A model generated the notes under the pieces. The model was not told the DNA's origin. It saw only the letters and a program-made list of their open reading frames with translations, and made no database searches. A program made the translations under genes and the position numbers. From Candidatus Margulisiibacteriota bacterium (lineage in GTDB: Bacteria; Margulisbacteria; WOR-1; O2-12-FULL-45-9; XYB2-FULL-48-7), in contig JAQVPA010000004.1 in the NCBI GenBank assembly GCA_028702315.1, positions 1-50,732 of the forward strand: a stretch of DNA of 50,732 nucleotides. The letters are read 5' to 3'. Of the stretch, positions 20,208 through 29,575 are shown piece by piece (the first letter of the stretch is position 1; each line of letters opens with the position of its first letter).

Positions 20208-21557
20208 ATGACGGATAGAAAAATATTATTAAGCGAAAAAGATATACCGCAAAAGTGGTATAACATCGCGCCTGACCTGAAAACGCCGCTGGCGCCGCCG
20301 CTCCATCCGGCGACCCACAAGCCGCTCGGTCCGGAAGACCTGGCGCCGCTCTTCCCAATGGCGCTGATCGCCCAGGAAATGTGCCCGGACCCGTTCATCG
20401 AAATTCCCGACGAGATACTCGATGTGCTTAAGCTCTGGCGGCCGACGCCACTGGTCCGCGCTTTAAGCTTGGAAAAAGCTTTAAAGACCAAAGCCCGTAT
20501 TTATTATAAGAATGAAAGTGTTTCGCCGGCCGGTTCGCACAAGCCGAATACTTCGGTCGCCCAGGTTTATTACAACAAGCAGGAAGGGGTCAAGAGGATA
20601 GCGACGGAAACAGGTGCTGGCCAGTGGGGTTCAGCGTTAGCGTTTGCCTGTTCGCTGTTCGGCCTGGAATGCCAGGTTTATATGGTCCGGGTCAGCTATG
20701 ACCAGAAACCGTATCGCAAAATGCTGATGCAGACCTGGGGTGGGAAGGTTGCCGCGTCGCCCAGTACTTTGACAAAATATGGGCGGGCAGTATTGGAAAA
20801 AGACCCGGGGAATCCCGGCAGTCTTGGCTTGGCGATCTCCGAAGCGGTCGAAGATGCGGTTGGCCGTGACGATACCAAGTATTCTCTCGGTTCGGTCTTG
20901 AACCATGTCCTTCTGCACCAGACGATCATCGGCTTAGAAGCGATCGAGCAGCTGAAGTCGATCGGGGAGAAGAATCCTGATGTTGTGATCGGTTGTGTCG
21001 GTGGCGGTAGCAATTTTGCCGGCTTAGCGTTTCCTTTCTTAAAGGATAAACTCAAAGGTAAGACCAATCCGAAAGTCATTGCGGTCGAGCCGATGTCCTG
21101 CCCGACACTGACCAAAGGCCTTTATGAATACGATTTCGGCGATATGGCCGGGATGACGCCGCTGGTTAAGATGTACACGCTCGGCCACGATTTTATGCCG
21201 CCATCGATCCATGCCGGCGGTTTGCGCTATCATGGGATGGCGCCGTTGGTCAGCAATCTGGCCAAGGACAAGGTCATTGAGCCGAGAGCTTACCATCAGA
21301 TCGAGTGCTTTGCATCTGCCGTTCTTTTTGCGCGGACTGAGGGCATTATCCCTGCACCGGAAAGCTCCCATGCCATCCATTGCGCGATCGACGAGGCGAA
21401 AAAGGCCAAAGATGGCGAGGTTATTATCTTTAATTTAAGCGGCCACGGCCACTTTGATATGGCGTCCTATGATAAATACTTCTCGGGCCAGCTAGAGGAT
21501 TATGAGTACCCGATGGAGCTGATCAAAGCGGCGCTGAAAACGGTTCCTAAAGTTTGA
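20208..21557 (+). CDS. trpB: tryptophan synthase beta chain, TrpB2 type
   Basis: [51 protein letters not shown]; start refined to ATG after AGGAGG. Confidence 0.88.
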   Translation: MTDRKILLSEKDIPQKWYNIAPDLKTPLAPPLHPATHKPLGPEDLAPLFPMALIAQEMCPDPFIEIPDEILDVLKLWRPTPLVRALSLEKALKTKARIYYKNESVSPAGSHKPNTSVAQVYYNKQEGVKRIATETGAGQWGSALAFACSLFGLECQVYMVRVSYDQKPYRKMLMQTWGGKVAASPSTLTKYGRAVLEKDPGNPGSLGLAISEAVEDAVGRDDTKYSLGSVLNHVLLHQTIIGLEAIEQLKSIGEKNPDVVIGCVGGGSNFAGLAFPFLKDKLKGKTNPKVIAVEPMSCPTLTKGLYEYDFGDMAGMTPLVKMYTLGHDFMPPSIHAGGLRYHGMAPLVSNLAKDKVIEPRAYHQIECFASAVLFARTEGIIPAPESSHAIHCAIDEAKKAKDGEVIIFNLSGHGHFDMASYDKYFSGQLEDYEYPMELIKAALKTVPKV

Positions 21558-21583
21558 AGTTGGATGTTCCGCGTTAGCGGTTC

Positions 21584-21659
21584 GGGCGGTTAGCTCAGTT
21601 GGTAGAGCATGCGACTGATAATCGCAAGGTGGCTGGTTCGATCCCAGCACCGCCCACCA
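21584..21659 (+). tRNA. tRNA-Ile (GAT)
   Basis: GGGCGGT...ACCGCCC acceptor stem, anticodon loop CTGATAA, encoded CCA. Confidence 0.95.
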
Positions 21660-21683
21660 TTATTTTGCGGAGCAAAATAATGG
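21657..21683 (+). repeat. 12-bp palindrome overlapping the tRNA-Ile CCA end
   Basis: CCATTATTTTGC-GGA-GCAAAATAATGG. Confidence 0.75.
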
Positions 21684-21717
21684 AAATACGAAATCCGAAA
21701 ATCGAAATACTAAACAA
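21683..21717 (+). repeat. heptamer array (x5), left arm of inverted pair
   Basis: GAAATAC GAAATCC GAAAATC GAAATAC TAAACAA. Confidence 0.8.
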
Positions 21718-21722
21718 ATTCG

Positions 21723-21778
21723 AATTTCGAAATTAGAAATTACAAATTGTTTAGGATTTAGAGTTTAGTATTTGGAAT
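21723..21778 (+). repeat. heptamer array (x8), right arm of inverted pair
   Basis: AATTTCG AAATTAG AAATTAC AAATTGT TTAGGAT TTAGAGT TTAGTAT TTGGAAT. Confidence 0.78.
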
Positions 21779-21798
21779 TTCCCGCCGCAGGCGGGCAT

Positions 21799-21871
21799 GG
21801 GGCCGTAGCTCAGATGGGAGAGCGCCTGATTTGCATTCAGGAGGCCAGCGGTTCGATCCCGCTCGGCTCCA
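21799..21871 (+). tRNA. tRNA-Ala (TGC)
   Basis: GGGGCCG...CGGCTCC acceptor, anticodon loop TTTGCAT; no encoded CCA. Confidence 0.95.
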
Positions 21872-21903
21872 TATTTTAAGTTGAATAGAAAGGAACAATA
21901 AAA

Positions 21904-22530
21904 ATGATGTTCAGGATCTTCCCTAAGAAAGTTGATTTTTTTGCCCTGTTCGCCAAGCAGTCGTCGTTCGCTGTTGAGGCGGCAAAATACTTTAAAGAGG
22001 TCGTTTCGAAAGGGGTTATCGGCGAAACCGAATTGGAGACGATTCACGCGATTGAACAACGGGCAGATGACGCGGCCCATGCTATTGTTAATGAACTGAA
22101 TAAGACCTTTATTACCCCGTTTGACCGCGAAGATATCCATTCTTTGGCGATCGAACTTGATGACGTGGCCGATATGCTATATACCATTGTCAGCCGGCTC
22201 AAGGTTTATAAGATCAATAGCGTTAATCCGAACTTGGTCAAGTTCGCCGAGGTGATCGAAGAATCGGTTATCGCAGTCGACAAAGCGATCAGGGGGATGC
22301 ACGACATCAAGCATTTACAGACCGTTTCGGAAACCTGCATGGAGATCAACCGGCTGGAGAATATCGGCGACGCGATGCGCGACGATATGCTGACCGAGCT
22401 GTTCGATAACGAGAAAGATTTTATCGCTGTCCTGAAATGGAAAGAGATTTACCAGGAAGCCGAGACAGTCCTCGATATCTGCGAAGACGTAGCGCATATG
22501 GTGCAATCCTTGCTCTTGAAACAAGCTTAA
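21904..22530 (+). CDS. DUF47 / PhoU-like phosphate transport regulator
   Basis: FAKQSSFAVEAAKYFKE, IEQRADDAAHAIVNELNKTFITPFDREDIHSLA. Confidence 0.88.
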   Translation: MMFRIFPKKVDFFALFAKQSSFAVEAAKYFKEVVSKGVIGETELETIHAIEQRADDAAHAIVNELNKTFITPFDREDIHSLAIELDDVADMLYTIVSRLKVYKINSVNPNLVKFAEVIEESVIAVDKAIRGMHDIKHLQTVSETCMEINRLENIGDAMRDDMLTELFDNEKDFIAVLKWKEIYQEAETVLDICEDVAHMVQSLLLKQA

Positions 22531-22536
22531 AACGAT

Positions 22537-23523
22537 ATGACGCTTGCTATCCTACTTTTGATCGCCCTGGCCCTGATCTTTGACTTTCTCAACGGTTTCC
22601 ATGATTCAGCCAACTCGATCGCGACGATCGTTTCTACCCGGGTGTTATCACCACGCCGGGCGGTGGTCTGGGCCGCTTTTTTTAACTTTCTCGCTTTCTT
22701 CTTTTTTGGCCTTCATGTGGCGGATACGATCGGTAAGGGGATTATCGATATCCATATTATCGATAAACAGATAATCTTTGGCACGCTTTTTGGCGCCTGC
22801 GGCTGGAATATCATCACCTGGTATTTTGGTTTGCCGACCAGTTCTTCTCATGCCTTGATCGGCGGGATGATTGGTGCCGCCCTGGTCAAGACCGGGCCAC
22901 AAGCCTTGATCTGGCAGGGAATCGCGAAGACCGTTGCTTTTATTTTTATTTCCCCGATCGTCGGCTTGATTTTAGGTTCATTGTTCGGAGTCATCGTATA
23001 CTGGCTTTTCAGGAACAGCTTACCTTTTAAAGTCGACCATTTATTTCGCAAAGGACAGCTGGTTTCAGCGGCTTTATATAGCATGGGGCATGGCAGTAAT
23101 GATGCCCAAAAGACAATGGGTATTATCGCCAGTTTACTTTTTAGCGCTGGCTTGCTTGGTGGCAAATATCATATTCCGGGCTGGGTTGTGATCGCCTGTT
23201 ACGGTGCGATTTCTTTTGGTACGATGTTTGGCGGTTGGCGGATCGTCAAGACGATGGGACAGAAGATATCAAAATTGAAACCAATTGATGGTTTTTGCGC
23301 CGAAAGCGGAGCTGCCTTAACGCTCTTCTTCTCTTCCGCAATGGGTATCCCGGTCAGCACCACGCATACGATTACCGGGGCGATCATGGGGGTAGGGTCG
23401 ATCAAGCGGTTCAGCGCGGTCAAATGGGACATGGCCGGCAAGATCGTCTGGGCCTGGATAATCACGATCCCCGCGGCGGCGGCTATTTCAGCCGTAGCGT
23501 ATTTCCTCGTCAAATTCTTTTAA
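22537..23523 (+). CDS. PiT-family inorganic phosphate transporter
   Basis: DFLNGFHDSANSIATIVSTRVLSP, SSSHALIGG, GSNDAQKTMGI. Confidence 0.92.
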   Translation: MTLAILLLIALALIFDFLNGFHDSANSIATIVSTRVLSPRRAVVWAAFFNFLAFFFFGLHVADTIGKGIIDIHIIDKQIIFGTLFGACGWNIITWYFGLPTSSSHALIGGMIGAALVKTGPQALIWQGIAKTVAFIFISPIVGLILGSLFGVIVYWLFRNSLPFKVDHLFRKGQLVSAALYSMGHGSNDAQKTMGIIASLLFSAGLLGGKYHIPGWVVIACYGAISFGTMFGGWRIVKTMGQKISKLKPIDGFCAESGAALTLFFSSAMGIPVSTTHTITGAIMGVGSIKRFSAVKWDMAGKIVWAWIITIPAAAAISAVAYFLVKFF

Positions 23524-24129
23524 TTCTGTTACCCAGCGCCAGTATTTCTGCGGGATCATTCGCTTTAAATATTTAATGTTCCGGCGTTCGGGGATATATT
23601 GGGAGCGATAGAAGGCGAGCCAATATTGCTCAAATTCGTCTTTTTCGACCGGCTTGTCGACCACAGGAACAGTTAAAGCTTGTTTAAATATCTCCTTATT
23701 CCTGCCGATATAAACTTCCTTATTAAATTTGATCATGATGTTGTAGCGCGGGAATCGTTTCATGAAGTGGAGCATGATCAGCTCGGCGGTCTGGTGCTCG
23801 ATCGCAAATTCGCCATATAGGACTTTATGCTGGTCGATCGGCTGGAGGCGGATAAAAGCGGTCGCCCGGTACTTTTCGGCGCCGACCGCCCGGGCATACT
23901 TCATGAATTTCCTCGCTTCAGCCGAAACCTTGCAGAGGACGTAACTGATCCCTTTGCTCTCCGCCTGCTCGATCGCTTTATCGATAATTGCGTACTTGGC
24001 CGGGTCGCGGTGGAGCAGGGCCAGGGAGACCTCCCGCCGGAACATCTCCTTAGCCTCCGGGTCGCCGGATATCTTCGTTAGATCGTGCTTGGGCCTTTCT
24101 TTCGGCTTGATCAGTTCTAATTGTTCCAT
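23488..24129 (-). CDS. DUF4130 DNA-metabolism protein (TIGR03915-like)
   Basis: FMKYARAVGAEKYRATAFIRLQP, MLHFMKRFPRYNIMI; adjacent to TIGR03916-like radical SAM. Confidence 0.75.
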   Translation of the reverse strand: MEQLELIKPKERPKHDLTKISGDPEAKEMFRREVSLALLHRDPAKYAIIDKAIEQAESKGISYVLCKVSAEARKFMKYARAVGAEKYRATAFIRLQPIDQHKVLYGEFAIEHQTAELIMLHFMKRFPRYNIMIKFNKEVYIGRNKEIFKQALTVPVVDKPVEKDEFEQYWLAFYRSQYIPERRNIKYLKRMIPQKYWRWVTELKEFDEEIRYG

Positions 24130-24130
24130 A

Positions 24131-25330
24131 CTAAGTGAGGAGTAAAGGCACGGGCTGGAAAAGCTCCAGCTGTTTTGCCATTACTATGTTTTTTATGTTC
24201 CCCTGAGCTTTGCCATTGATCAGGATGAAATTCTTGGCTCTTTTGACCACAACGCCGATGTTCTTTAACTCATTAATATCGGTAAACCGATGCTCTTTTC
24301 TTACCCGATAGATCCGTTTGGCGGCGGTCGGGCCAACCCCGGGAATTCTTAGCAAAGTTTTGAATGGGGCATTGTTTATCTCGACTGGGAACTGCTCACG
24401 ATATTTTAGGGCGGCGACCATTTTTGGGTCGAGTTCCAGACTCAAATTAGAGTCCGACTGCAACACCAGGTCTTCTAATTTGAATTCATAAAATCTCATT
24501 AACCAATCCGCCTGATAAAGTCGATGCTCGCGTATCAGCGGGACTTTTTTTATGTTACTTGCTACTTGACCCTGGCTACTTGGCTCTGGGGGAACAAACG
24601 CGCTAAAATAGGCGCGCTTGAGGCTTTTGTGCTTGTAAAGCCAGTTGGTGGTTTTAAGTAGTTCAAGGTCGGTCTCGCCAGCGGCGCCGACGACAAATTG
24701 GGTCGTTTGCCCGGCTTTGAGTAAACCTTTTTGGATTTGTTTCTGAATAACATTGATCGGTTCGATCAGGTCGAGCATGAAATTCTTTTCATGAGCGATA
24801 AGTCTTAATCTGTCAGGATTTGGGCTTTCCAGATTGACCGACATCCGGTCAGCCAGCTGGGCTCCGCGTTCGATCAGGTCGGGCGAAGAGTGGGGGAGTG
24901 CTTTTAAATGAATATAGCCGCGATATTTATATTTGTAGCGTAATATCTCGGCAACGGCGAGCATCTTCTCCATCGTATAATTGGAGCTTTTCTGGACGCC
25001 CGAACTTAGAAAAATTCCTTCCAAATAATTTCGCCGATAGAGTTCGATAAATATATTTGCCAGCTCCTCTGGCTCAAAACTGGAACGCTCAAAATCGTTG
25101 CTGACCCGGTTAACGCAATACTTACAGTCATTCCGGCACGAGTTGGTCATCAGGACTTTTAAAAGCGAAACACAGCGACCGTCAGGCGTATAGCTGTGGC
25201 AGATGCCGGCGGGAGCGTGCGAACCGATCGTATCTCGCCCGGTCGGGCGACCAGATTTTATCGAGGTTGAGGCGCAGATATCGTATTTAGCCGCGGCGCC
25301 TAATACTTCTAATTTCTGTTCAGTGTCCAC
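24131..25330 (-). CDS. radical SAM putative DNA modification/repair protein (TIGR03916-like)
   Basis: NSCRNDCKYCVNRVSND radical SAM Cys motif, PLIREHRLYQADWLMRFY, C-terminal HhH IPGVGPTAAKRIYRVRK; GTG start inferred. Confidence 0.82.
   Translation of the reverse strand: MDTEQKLEVLGAAAKYDICASTSIKSGRPTGRDTIGSHAPAGICHSYTPDGRCVSLLKVLMTNSCRNDCKYCVNRVSNDFERSSFEPEELANIFIELYRRNYLEGIFLSSGVQKSSNYTMEKMLAVAEILRYKYKYRGYIHLKALPHSSPDLIERGAQLADRMSVNLESPNPDRLRLIAHEKNFMLDLIEPINVIQKQIQKGLLKAGQTTQFVVGAAGETDLELLKTTNWLYKHKSLKRAYFSAFVPPEPSSQGQVASNIKKVPLIREHRLYQADWLMRFYEFKLEDLVLQSDSNLSLELDPKMVAALKYREQFPVEINNAPFKTLLRIPGVGPTAAKRIYRVRKEHRFTDINELKNIGVVVKRAKNFILINGKAQGNIKNIVMAKQLELFQPVPLLLT
24555..24589 (-). repeat. heptamer array (x5) inside radical SAM gene
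   Basis: + strand TTACTTG CTACTTG ACCCTGG CTACTTG GCTCTGG. Confidence 0.75.
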
Positions 25331-25334
25331 GAAA

Positions 25335-25928
25335 TTAAAACTTCCTAAACAGCCCCCTAACTTTCCCCTGGATGGCAACATCTTTGACGTAGATCGGTTT
25401 CATCGTGGAATTGGCCGGCTCAAGGCGGACGCGATTACTTTCGCGGTAAAGGCGTTTTAATGTGGCGGCTTCTTTGTTGATCAGCGCGACGACGACCTCG
25501 CCGTCATCGGCCGTTTCGCATTTTTCAACTACAATAAAGTCGCCGTTGAGGATGTGGTCTTCGATCATGCTGTTCCCTTTGACCTGCAAGATGTAGCACG
25601 GCTTGCGGCCGACCAGCGCGGCCGGCACGGCCATTTCTCCGCCGAAGGCGGACTCGCAAACCTCGATCGGCGCGCCGGCGGCGATAAAGCCGAAGAAGGG
25701 GAGGATGATCCCGTCGGTCGTAGCGCCGGCCAGCAGTTTGATGCCGCGCGGCTTGTTCTCCCGCTGGATATAACCCTGGGACTCGAGCTCTTCCAGGTAT
25801 TTTTGCCCGGTGCGCGGCGAAGCGAACCCGGCCGCCCGGCAGACCTCCCTGATCGACGGGGGGAAACCTCTATCATTAATGTAATTCTTGATGTATTCGA
25901 AGATCGCCTGTTCTTTTTCCTTGGTCAT
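25335..25928 (-). CDS. lexA: LexA repressor
   Basis: Winged-HTH FPPSIREVCRAAGFASPRTGQKYLEELESQGYI, AAGAP cleavage motif, catalytic GNSMIEDHI and ATLKRL. Confidence 0.92.
   Translation of the reverse strand: MTKEKEQAIFEYIKNYINDRGFPPSIREVCRAAGFASPRTGQKYLEELESQGYIQRENKPRGIKLLAGATTDGIILPFFGFIAAGAPIEVCESAFGGEMAVPAALVGRKPCYILQVKGNSMIEDHILNGDFIVVEKCETADDGEVVVALINKEAATLKRLYRESNRVRLEPANSTMKPIYVKDVAIQGKVRGLFRKF
25638..25652 (-). repeat. mini-palindrome TCCGCC-GAA-GGCGGA inside lexA
   Basis: Same motif as 16861-16879, 17136-17152, 17553-17567. Confidence 0.7.
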
Positions 25929-25950
25929 GTTGATCCCCCTTTATCAGAAA

Positions 25951-25966
25951 GTATACAAGTGTATAC
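25951..25966 (-). promoter_or_regulatory. candidate LexA operator
   Basis: Perfect dyad GTATACA-AG-TGTATAC immediately upstream of lexA. Confidence 0.55.
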
Positions 25967-25998
25967 CTGCATGGTTTAGGTTGTCAAGTGGGAATTTA

Positions 25999-26967
25999 TT
26001 AAGCTTTTACTGTGTTTTGTCTCTGGGACTTTTGTTGGGGGATTTGTTCTTTGAGTTGTTCTTGGCTGGCGACATTATCAAGAACCTGTTGCATTTTGGT
26101 GATTTCATCTTGGTAATATTTAGAGGCCAGGTTTCTTCGTATTAAGGTTTCGATCACAGAAAAGGTTACGCCGGCGGCTATGGGGAGAAGCGCTTTCCCT
26201 ATGCATAAAAACATGCTTGATGCTGTAGTTGATAATGCAGGGCCAATCAATATATATGAATAATATGCCAGAAAGGAAGAAAACCAGCCGATGCCATGAT
26301 ATAAGTTAACGCGTCTCTTTGGCACCTCGTCAATTACATTATTATAAAAATTCATTAAAAAGTTCTTAGGATCAGAAGGGAAATAACATTCATAACTATT
26401 GGGCCATACTTCCGCACGTCCTTGACGAAGAAATGACGGCAATGGATCTGTAGAGGCGATAAAACTTGCCAATTCGCTAATAATTATATTAGTATATTCT
26501 TTTATGGCCTGATTCTCTTTTGCCATATCAAGCAAAAAAGAAAAATAATTAGTATTATTTACGGCTGAGATCGGCCAGTCCTGCAGAAAGACCGATATTG
26601 CCTGCCTTGGCTTTTCCAGCTTTTGCCGCAAGTCTTCGGCGTTCAGGTTCTTGCCAAATTTTTTAAACAAGGCGTCTTCCTCTTTTTCAAGGATGTCGGA
26701 CTGGTTTATTGTAAGATCGAAATCCGGAACACCGGAGAATATTTGTCCTCGCATTGAATGTTCAATAAATTGTTCAGGTGTCATTACGCTGTTATCGGGC
26801 AGAGAAAAAACTGCGGCACTTTCAAGGGCAGCGGCTTCATTTGGCACGATCAGAAAAGTATTTTTGCCAAAAGCCTTAGAGCTAATATGCTTTTTCCACC
26901 AGAAATTGAAGCTTCTTTCGGCGATCTTGTGTTTAGCGATAGTCCATAATCTGCTTTTTAGCCCCAT
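25999..26967 (-). CDS. hypothetical membrane protein
   Basis: 322-aa ORF with hydrophobic segments near the C-terminus; no recognised family. Confidence 0.5.
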   Translation of the reverse strand: MGLKSRLWTIAKHKIAERSFNFWWKKHISSKAFGKNTFLIVPNEAAALESAAVFSLPDNSVMTPEQFIEHSMRGQIFSGVPDFDLTINQSDILEKEEDALFKKFGKNLNAEDLRQKLEKPRQAISVFLQDWPISAVNNTNYFSFLLDMAKENQAIKEYTNIIISELASFIASTDPLPSFLRQGRAEVWPNSYECYFPSDPKNFLMNFYNNVIDEVPKRRVNLYHGIGWFSSFLAYYSYILIGPALSTTASSMFLCIGKALLPIAAGVTFSVIETLIRRNLASKYYQDEITKMQQVLDNVASQEQLKEQIPQQKSQRQNTVKA

Positions 26968-27084
26968 GTAACACCCATTTTAGTATCGCTGAATGGTTCG
27001 GATAATTTCATGTTTTTTGACGTTTAGATATTCAGAAATTAACCATTTTAACAACGCCACTCTTTTTTGTTGTATAATTCCTAT

Positions 27085-27807
27085 ATGGGGGAGCGGAATA
27101 AAATCGCGATTATCGGCGGCTCGGGGATCGAGACGCTCGATTTCAGCAAAGAGTTCCGGCGCCACATGGTCAGCACCGAATACGGCGACGTTCCGGTTGC
27201 GGAGGGGAGGGTGGGCGGCAAAGAGATCGTCTTCCTAATGCGGCACGGCAAAGAGTATGTCATCCCGTCGTTGATCAATTTCCGGGCGAACATGACCGCG
27301 CTCAAGAAACTAGGCGTCGGCCGGATCATCACTACGGCGGCGGTCGGCGCGATCAATAAAAAATACCGGCCGGGCGACCTGGCGCTCCTGACCGATTTTC
27401 TCGATTTCACCCGCGGCCAGCGCGAGACCTTTACCCGGCATTCGTTCATCGATATGAGCGAGCCGTACGATCCGCAGCTCAATCAGCTGATCCTGAATAC
27501 CGCTAAGAAGTTGAAGTTAAAGCTCCATCCCGCTGCCGTTTATGCTTGCGCCGAAGGGCCGCGTTTTGAGACGAAAGCGGAGATCAAAATGTATGGGCAA
27601 CTGGGGGCGGATCTGGTGGGTATGACCCAAGTGCCGGAAGTCGTCCTGGCTGTAGAGGCGAAGATCCCTTACGCCGCCATTGCGGTCGTGACCAATTATG
27701 CTGCCGGCGTCAGCCCGAAAAAGATCGACCCGGAGCATGTTATTTTTGTCATGAAGGAAAAATCCCGGATAATCTCCGATCTTATCTTCCAGGTAATCAC
27801 TGCCTAG
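27085..27807 (+). CDS. mtnP: S-methyl-5'-thioadenosine/thioinosine phosphorylase
   Basis: NKIAIIGGSGIETLDF, GPRFETKAEIKMYGQLGADLVGMTQVPEVVLAVE; ATG start 6 nt after TATAAT. Confidence 0.87.
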   Translation: MGERNKIAIIGGSGIETLDFSKEFRRHMVSTEYGDVPVAEGRVGGKEIVFLMRHGKEYVIPSLINFRANMTALKKLGVGRIITTAAVGAINKKYRPGDLALLTDFLDFTRGQRETFTRHSFIDMSEPYDPQLNQLILNTAKKLKLKLHPAAVYACAEGPRFETKAEIKMYGQLGADLVGMTQVPEVVLAVEAKIPYAAIAVVTNYAAGVSPKKIDPEHVIFVMKEKSRIISDLIFQVITA

Positions 27808-27865
27808 TAAATAGCCTGAAATTTACCCGTTTTATCCTCGAATATTATATGTAAGGATAAAACAT

Positions 27866-29575
27866 ATGGTTTCCGGAACTAGTGCCTTAAATAGAAAGAT
27901 GTCAACTGCCGGCGCGCTCCGGTTGTTGCATGATCAAAATATATATTTGATCGTTGGTGGCAAACGGATAAATTCCGCAAAAAGGCTCCGGTTAGTTGGC
28001 CACGCTGCCCTGGTTAGGGCCTTGGCTGATCCTATCATGTTCGAGAAATATCCCCTTAAAGCTAAAGCTATTGATTTGGATAAGTTGTCAGTTGATCGTC
28101 TTGACGAGCAATTACGCCGGGGGATCGGCTTGAGCCGGACAAGGTGGTTAGCGGAAAAAATTGTTGACGAAGGTTCATCCGGTAAACTGGCGACTATAGT
28201 CAGCGATCGGGGAGAGATGGCAAAAGAACTGGCGATTGAATTACTCCGGTCGGGCTCCGGCCTAGCAGAGGAAACAGTCGCGATTTCGCCCGAGCAAGCT
28301 GTGGCGCTGACAAAAGAACGGGTAGGGGATTTTTTGACGCTGGCGAATTTGTCAGACGCTAATCCGGGCGATGCCGATTATGCCGATTTCATCATCAATA
28401 TTGTAATTAAAGCCAACCGGCGAAACTATGAACCGAGCCCGATCCATTTCGGAGTAGTTACCTTTTATGCGGCGGCGATAGCGAATGAACTAGATATTAA
28501 TATTCGTGATCCCCAGATGTTCCAGTGGCTTAAAACCGCTGCGCTTTTGCATGATGCCGCCCGAATAACAATTTCCAACGAACTGTTGAAAAAATCCGGG
28601 CTGACGGAACCAGAGCTGGCGATCATGCGGAATCATCTGCCGCTAACCGTACATTTATTAAGGCAGATCAAATGGTTAAAAAACACCATTGAGATACTCA
28701 AGCATCATCATGATGATAAAGACGGTTACCAAGCTTGGTTAAAAGAATGGCCGGCCGGCGCCGGCGATTCGCTTCGCCTCAGTGCCATGATCCTTTTGGT
28801 GGCAGATTCCTTTGACGGAATGACCAGCGATCGCGATTATAAAAAACCTGGCGTGTCGCTGGAGATGAGAAATGGCGAAGAGCACAAGGTCCAAATATAT
28901 TCACCGGTAGAAGCGATCACTGAATTACGGACGAAACTAAAGGGTCAACGGTACGCTGAGGAGGCGATTGGCGCCCTGGAGAAAGTTATCGCCAACGCTG
29001 ATGCATACCTCGGGAAACTTCAGATACTCTTTCGGCCAAAGGAGCTCGAGCTGGTTTGGTTCGGGATCGAGCACCTGATCAAAAAAGAACTGTTTCCGGC
29101 GACTGAAGCGGAAGAGAGCGAATGGCGGAACAGCTATTTACGCAAGAACCGCCCTTTATTGTGGCTGATCAGCGGCGCTGAAGGGAAATGGCAAAGCTCG
29201 AGCAGTTTTATCGATAATTCTAAAGCGGAGATCAAGTGCAGGGCGGAAAAGCTGGGCCTGGCCCTGGTCTTGGACGAGTTTATCAGGCGGCACGAAGAGA
29301 GTTTGAGCGGACCATTTTACCTGCTTCTTTACCGGGCGCTGAAGGTCGACGAGAAATTCGGGACTGACACTTTTCGCATCCTGCTGAAAAAGATCGGGCA
29401 GAGCAGCTCCGATGTTGTCACCTTGGCCGGAATTATCTACAATTTCAAGTTCATTAACCATGATTTCTGCGACAATTACCGAAATTGGCTGGTAGCTTCG
29501 CTCTTGAAGTACGATACCTGGGATATCCCTGAAGTCGGAGAAAAAGCTTTTATTGAAACGGTTGATAATCTTTAG
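27866..29575 (+). CDS. divergent HD/HD-GYP domain protein
   Basis: LLHDAARITISNELLKKSGLTEPELAIMRNH ... HHHDDKDGYQ ... LVADSFDGMTSDRDYKK. Confidence 0.72.
   Translation: MVSGTSALNRKMSTAGALRLLHDQNIYLIVGGKRINSAKRLRLVGHAALVRALADPIMFEKYPLKAKAIDLDKLSVDRLDEQLRRGIGLSRTRWLAEKIVDEGSSGKLATIVSDRGEMAKELAIELLRSGSGLAEETVAISPEQAVALTKERVGDFLTLANLSDANPGDADYADFIINIVIKANRRNYEPSPIHFGVVTFYAAAIANELDINIRDPQMFQWLKTAALLHDAARITISNELLKKSGLTEPELAIMRNHLPLTVHLLRQIKWLKNTIEILKHHHDDKDGYQAWLKEWPAGAGDSLRLSAMILLVADSFDGMTSDRDYKKPGVSLEMRNGEEHKVQIYSPVEAITELRTKLKGQRYAEEAIGALEKVIANADAYLGKLQILFRPKELELVWFGIEHLIKKELFPATEAEESEWRNSYLRKNRPLLWLISGAEGKWQSSSSFIDNSKAEIKCRAEKLGLALVLDEFIRRHEESLSGPFYLLLYRALKVDEKFGTDTFRILLKKIGQSSSDVVTLAGIIYNFKFINHDFCDNYRNWLVASLLKYDTWDIPEVGEKAFIETVDNL

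Noticed and set aside
19884-21778. CRISPR array
   Set aside because: Repeats are 7-nt contiguous units without spacers; no cas genes in the window.
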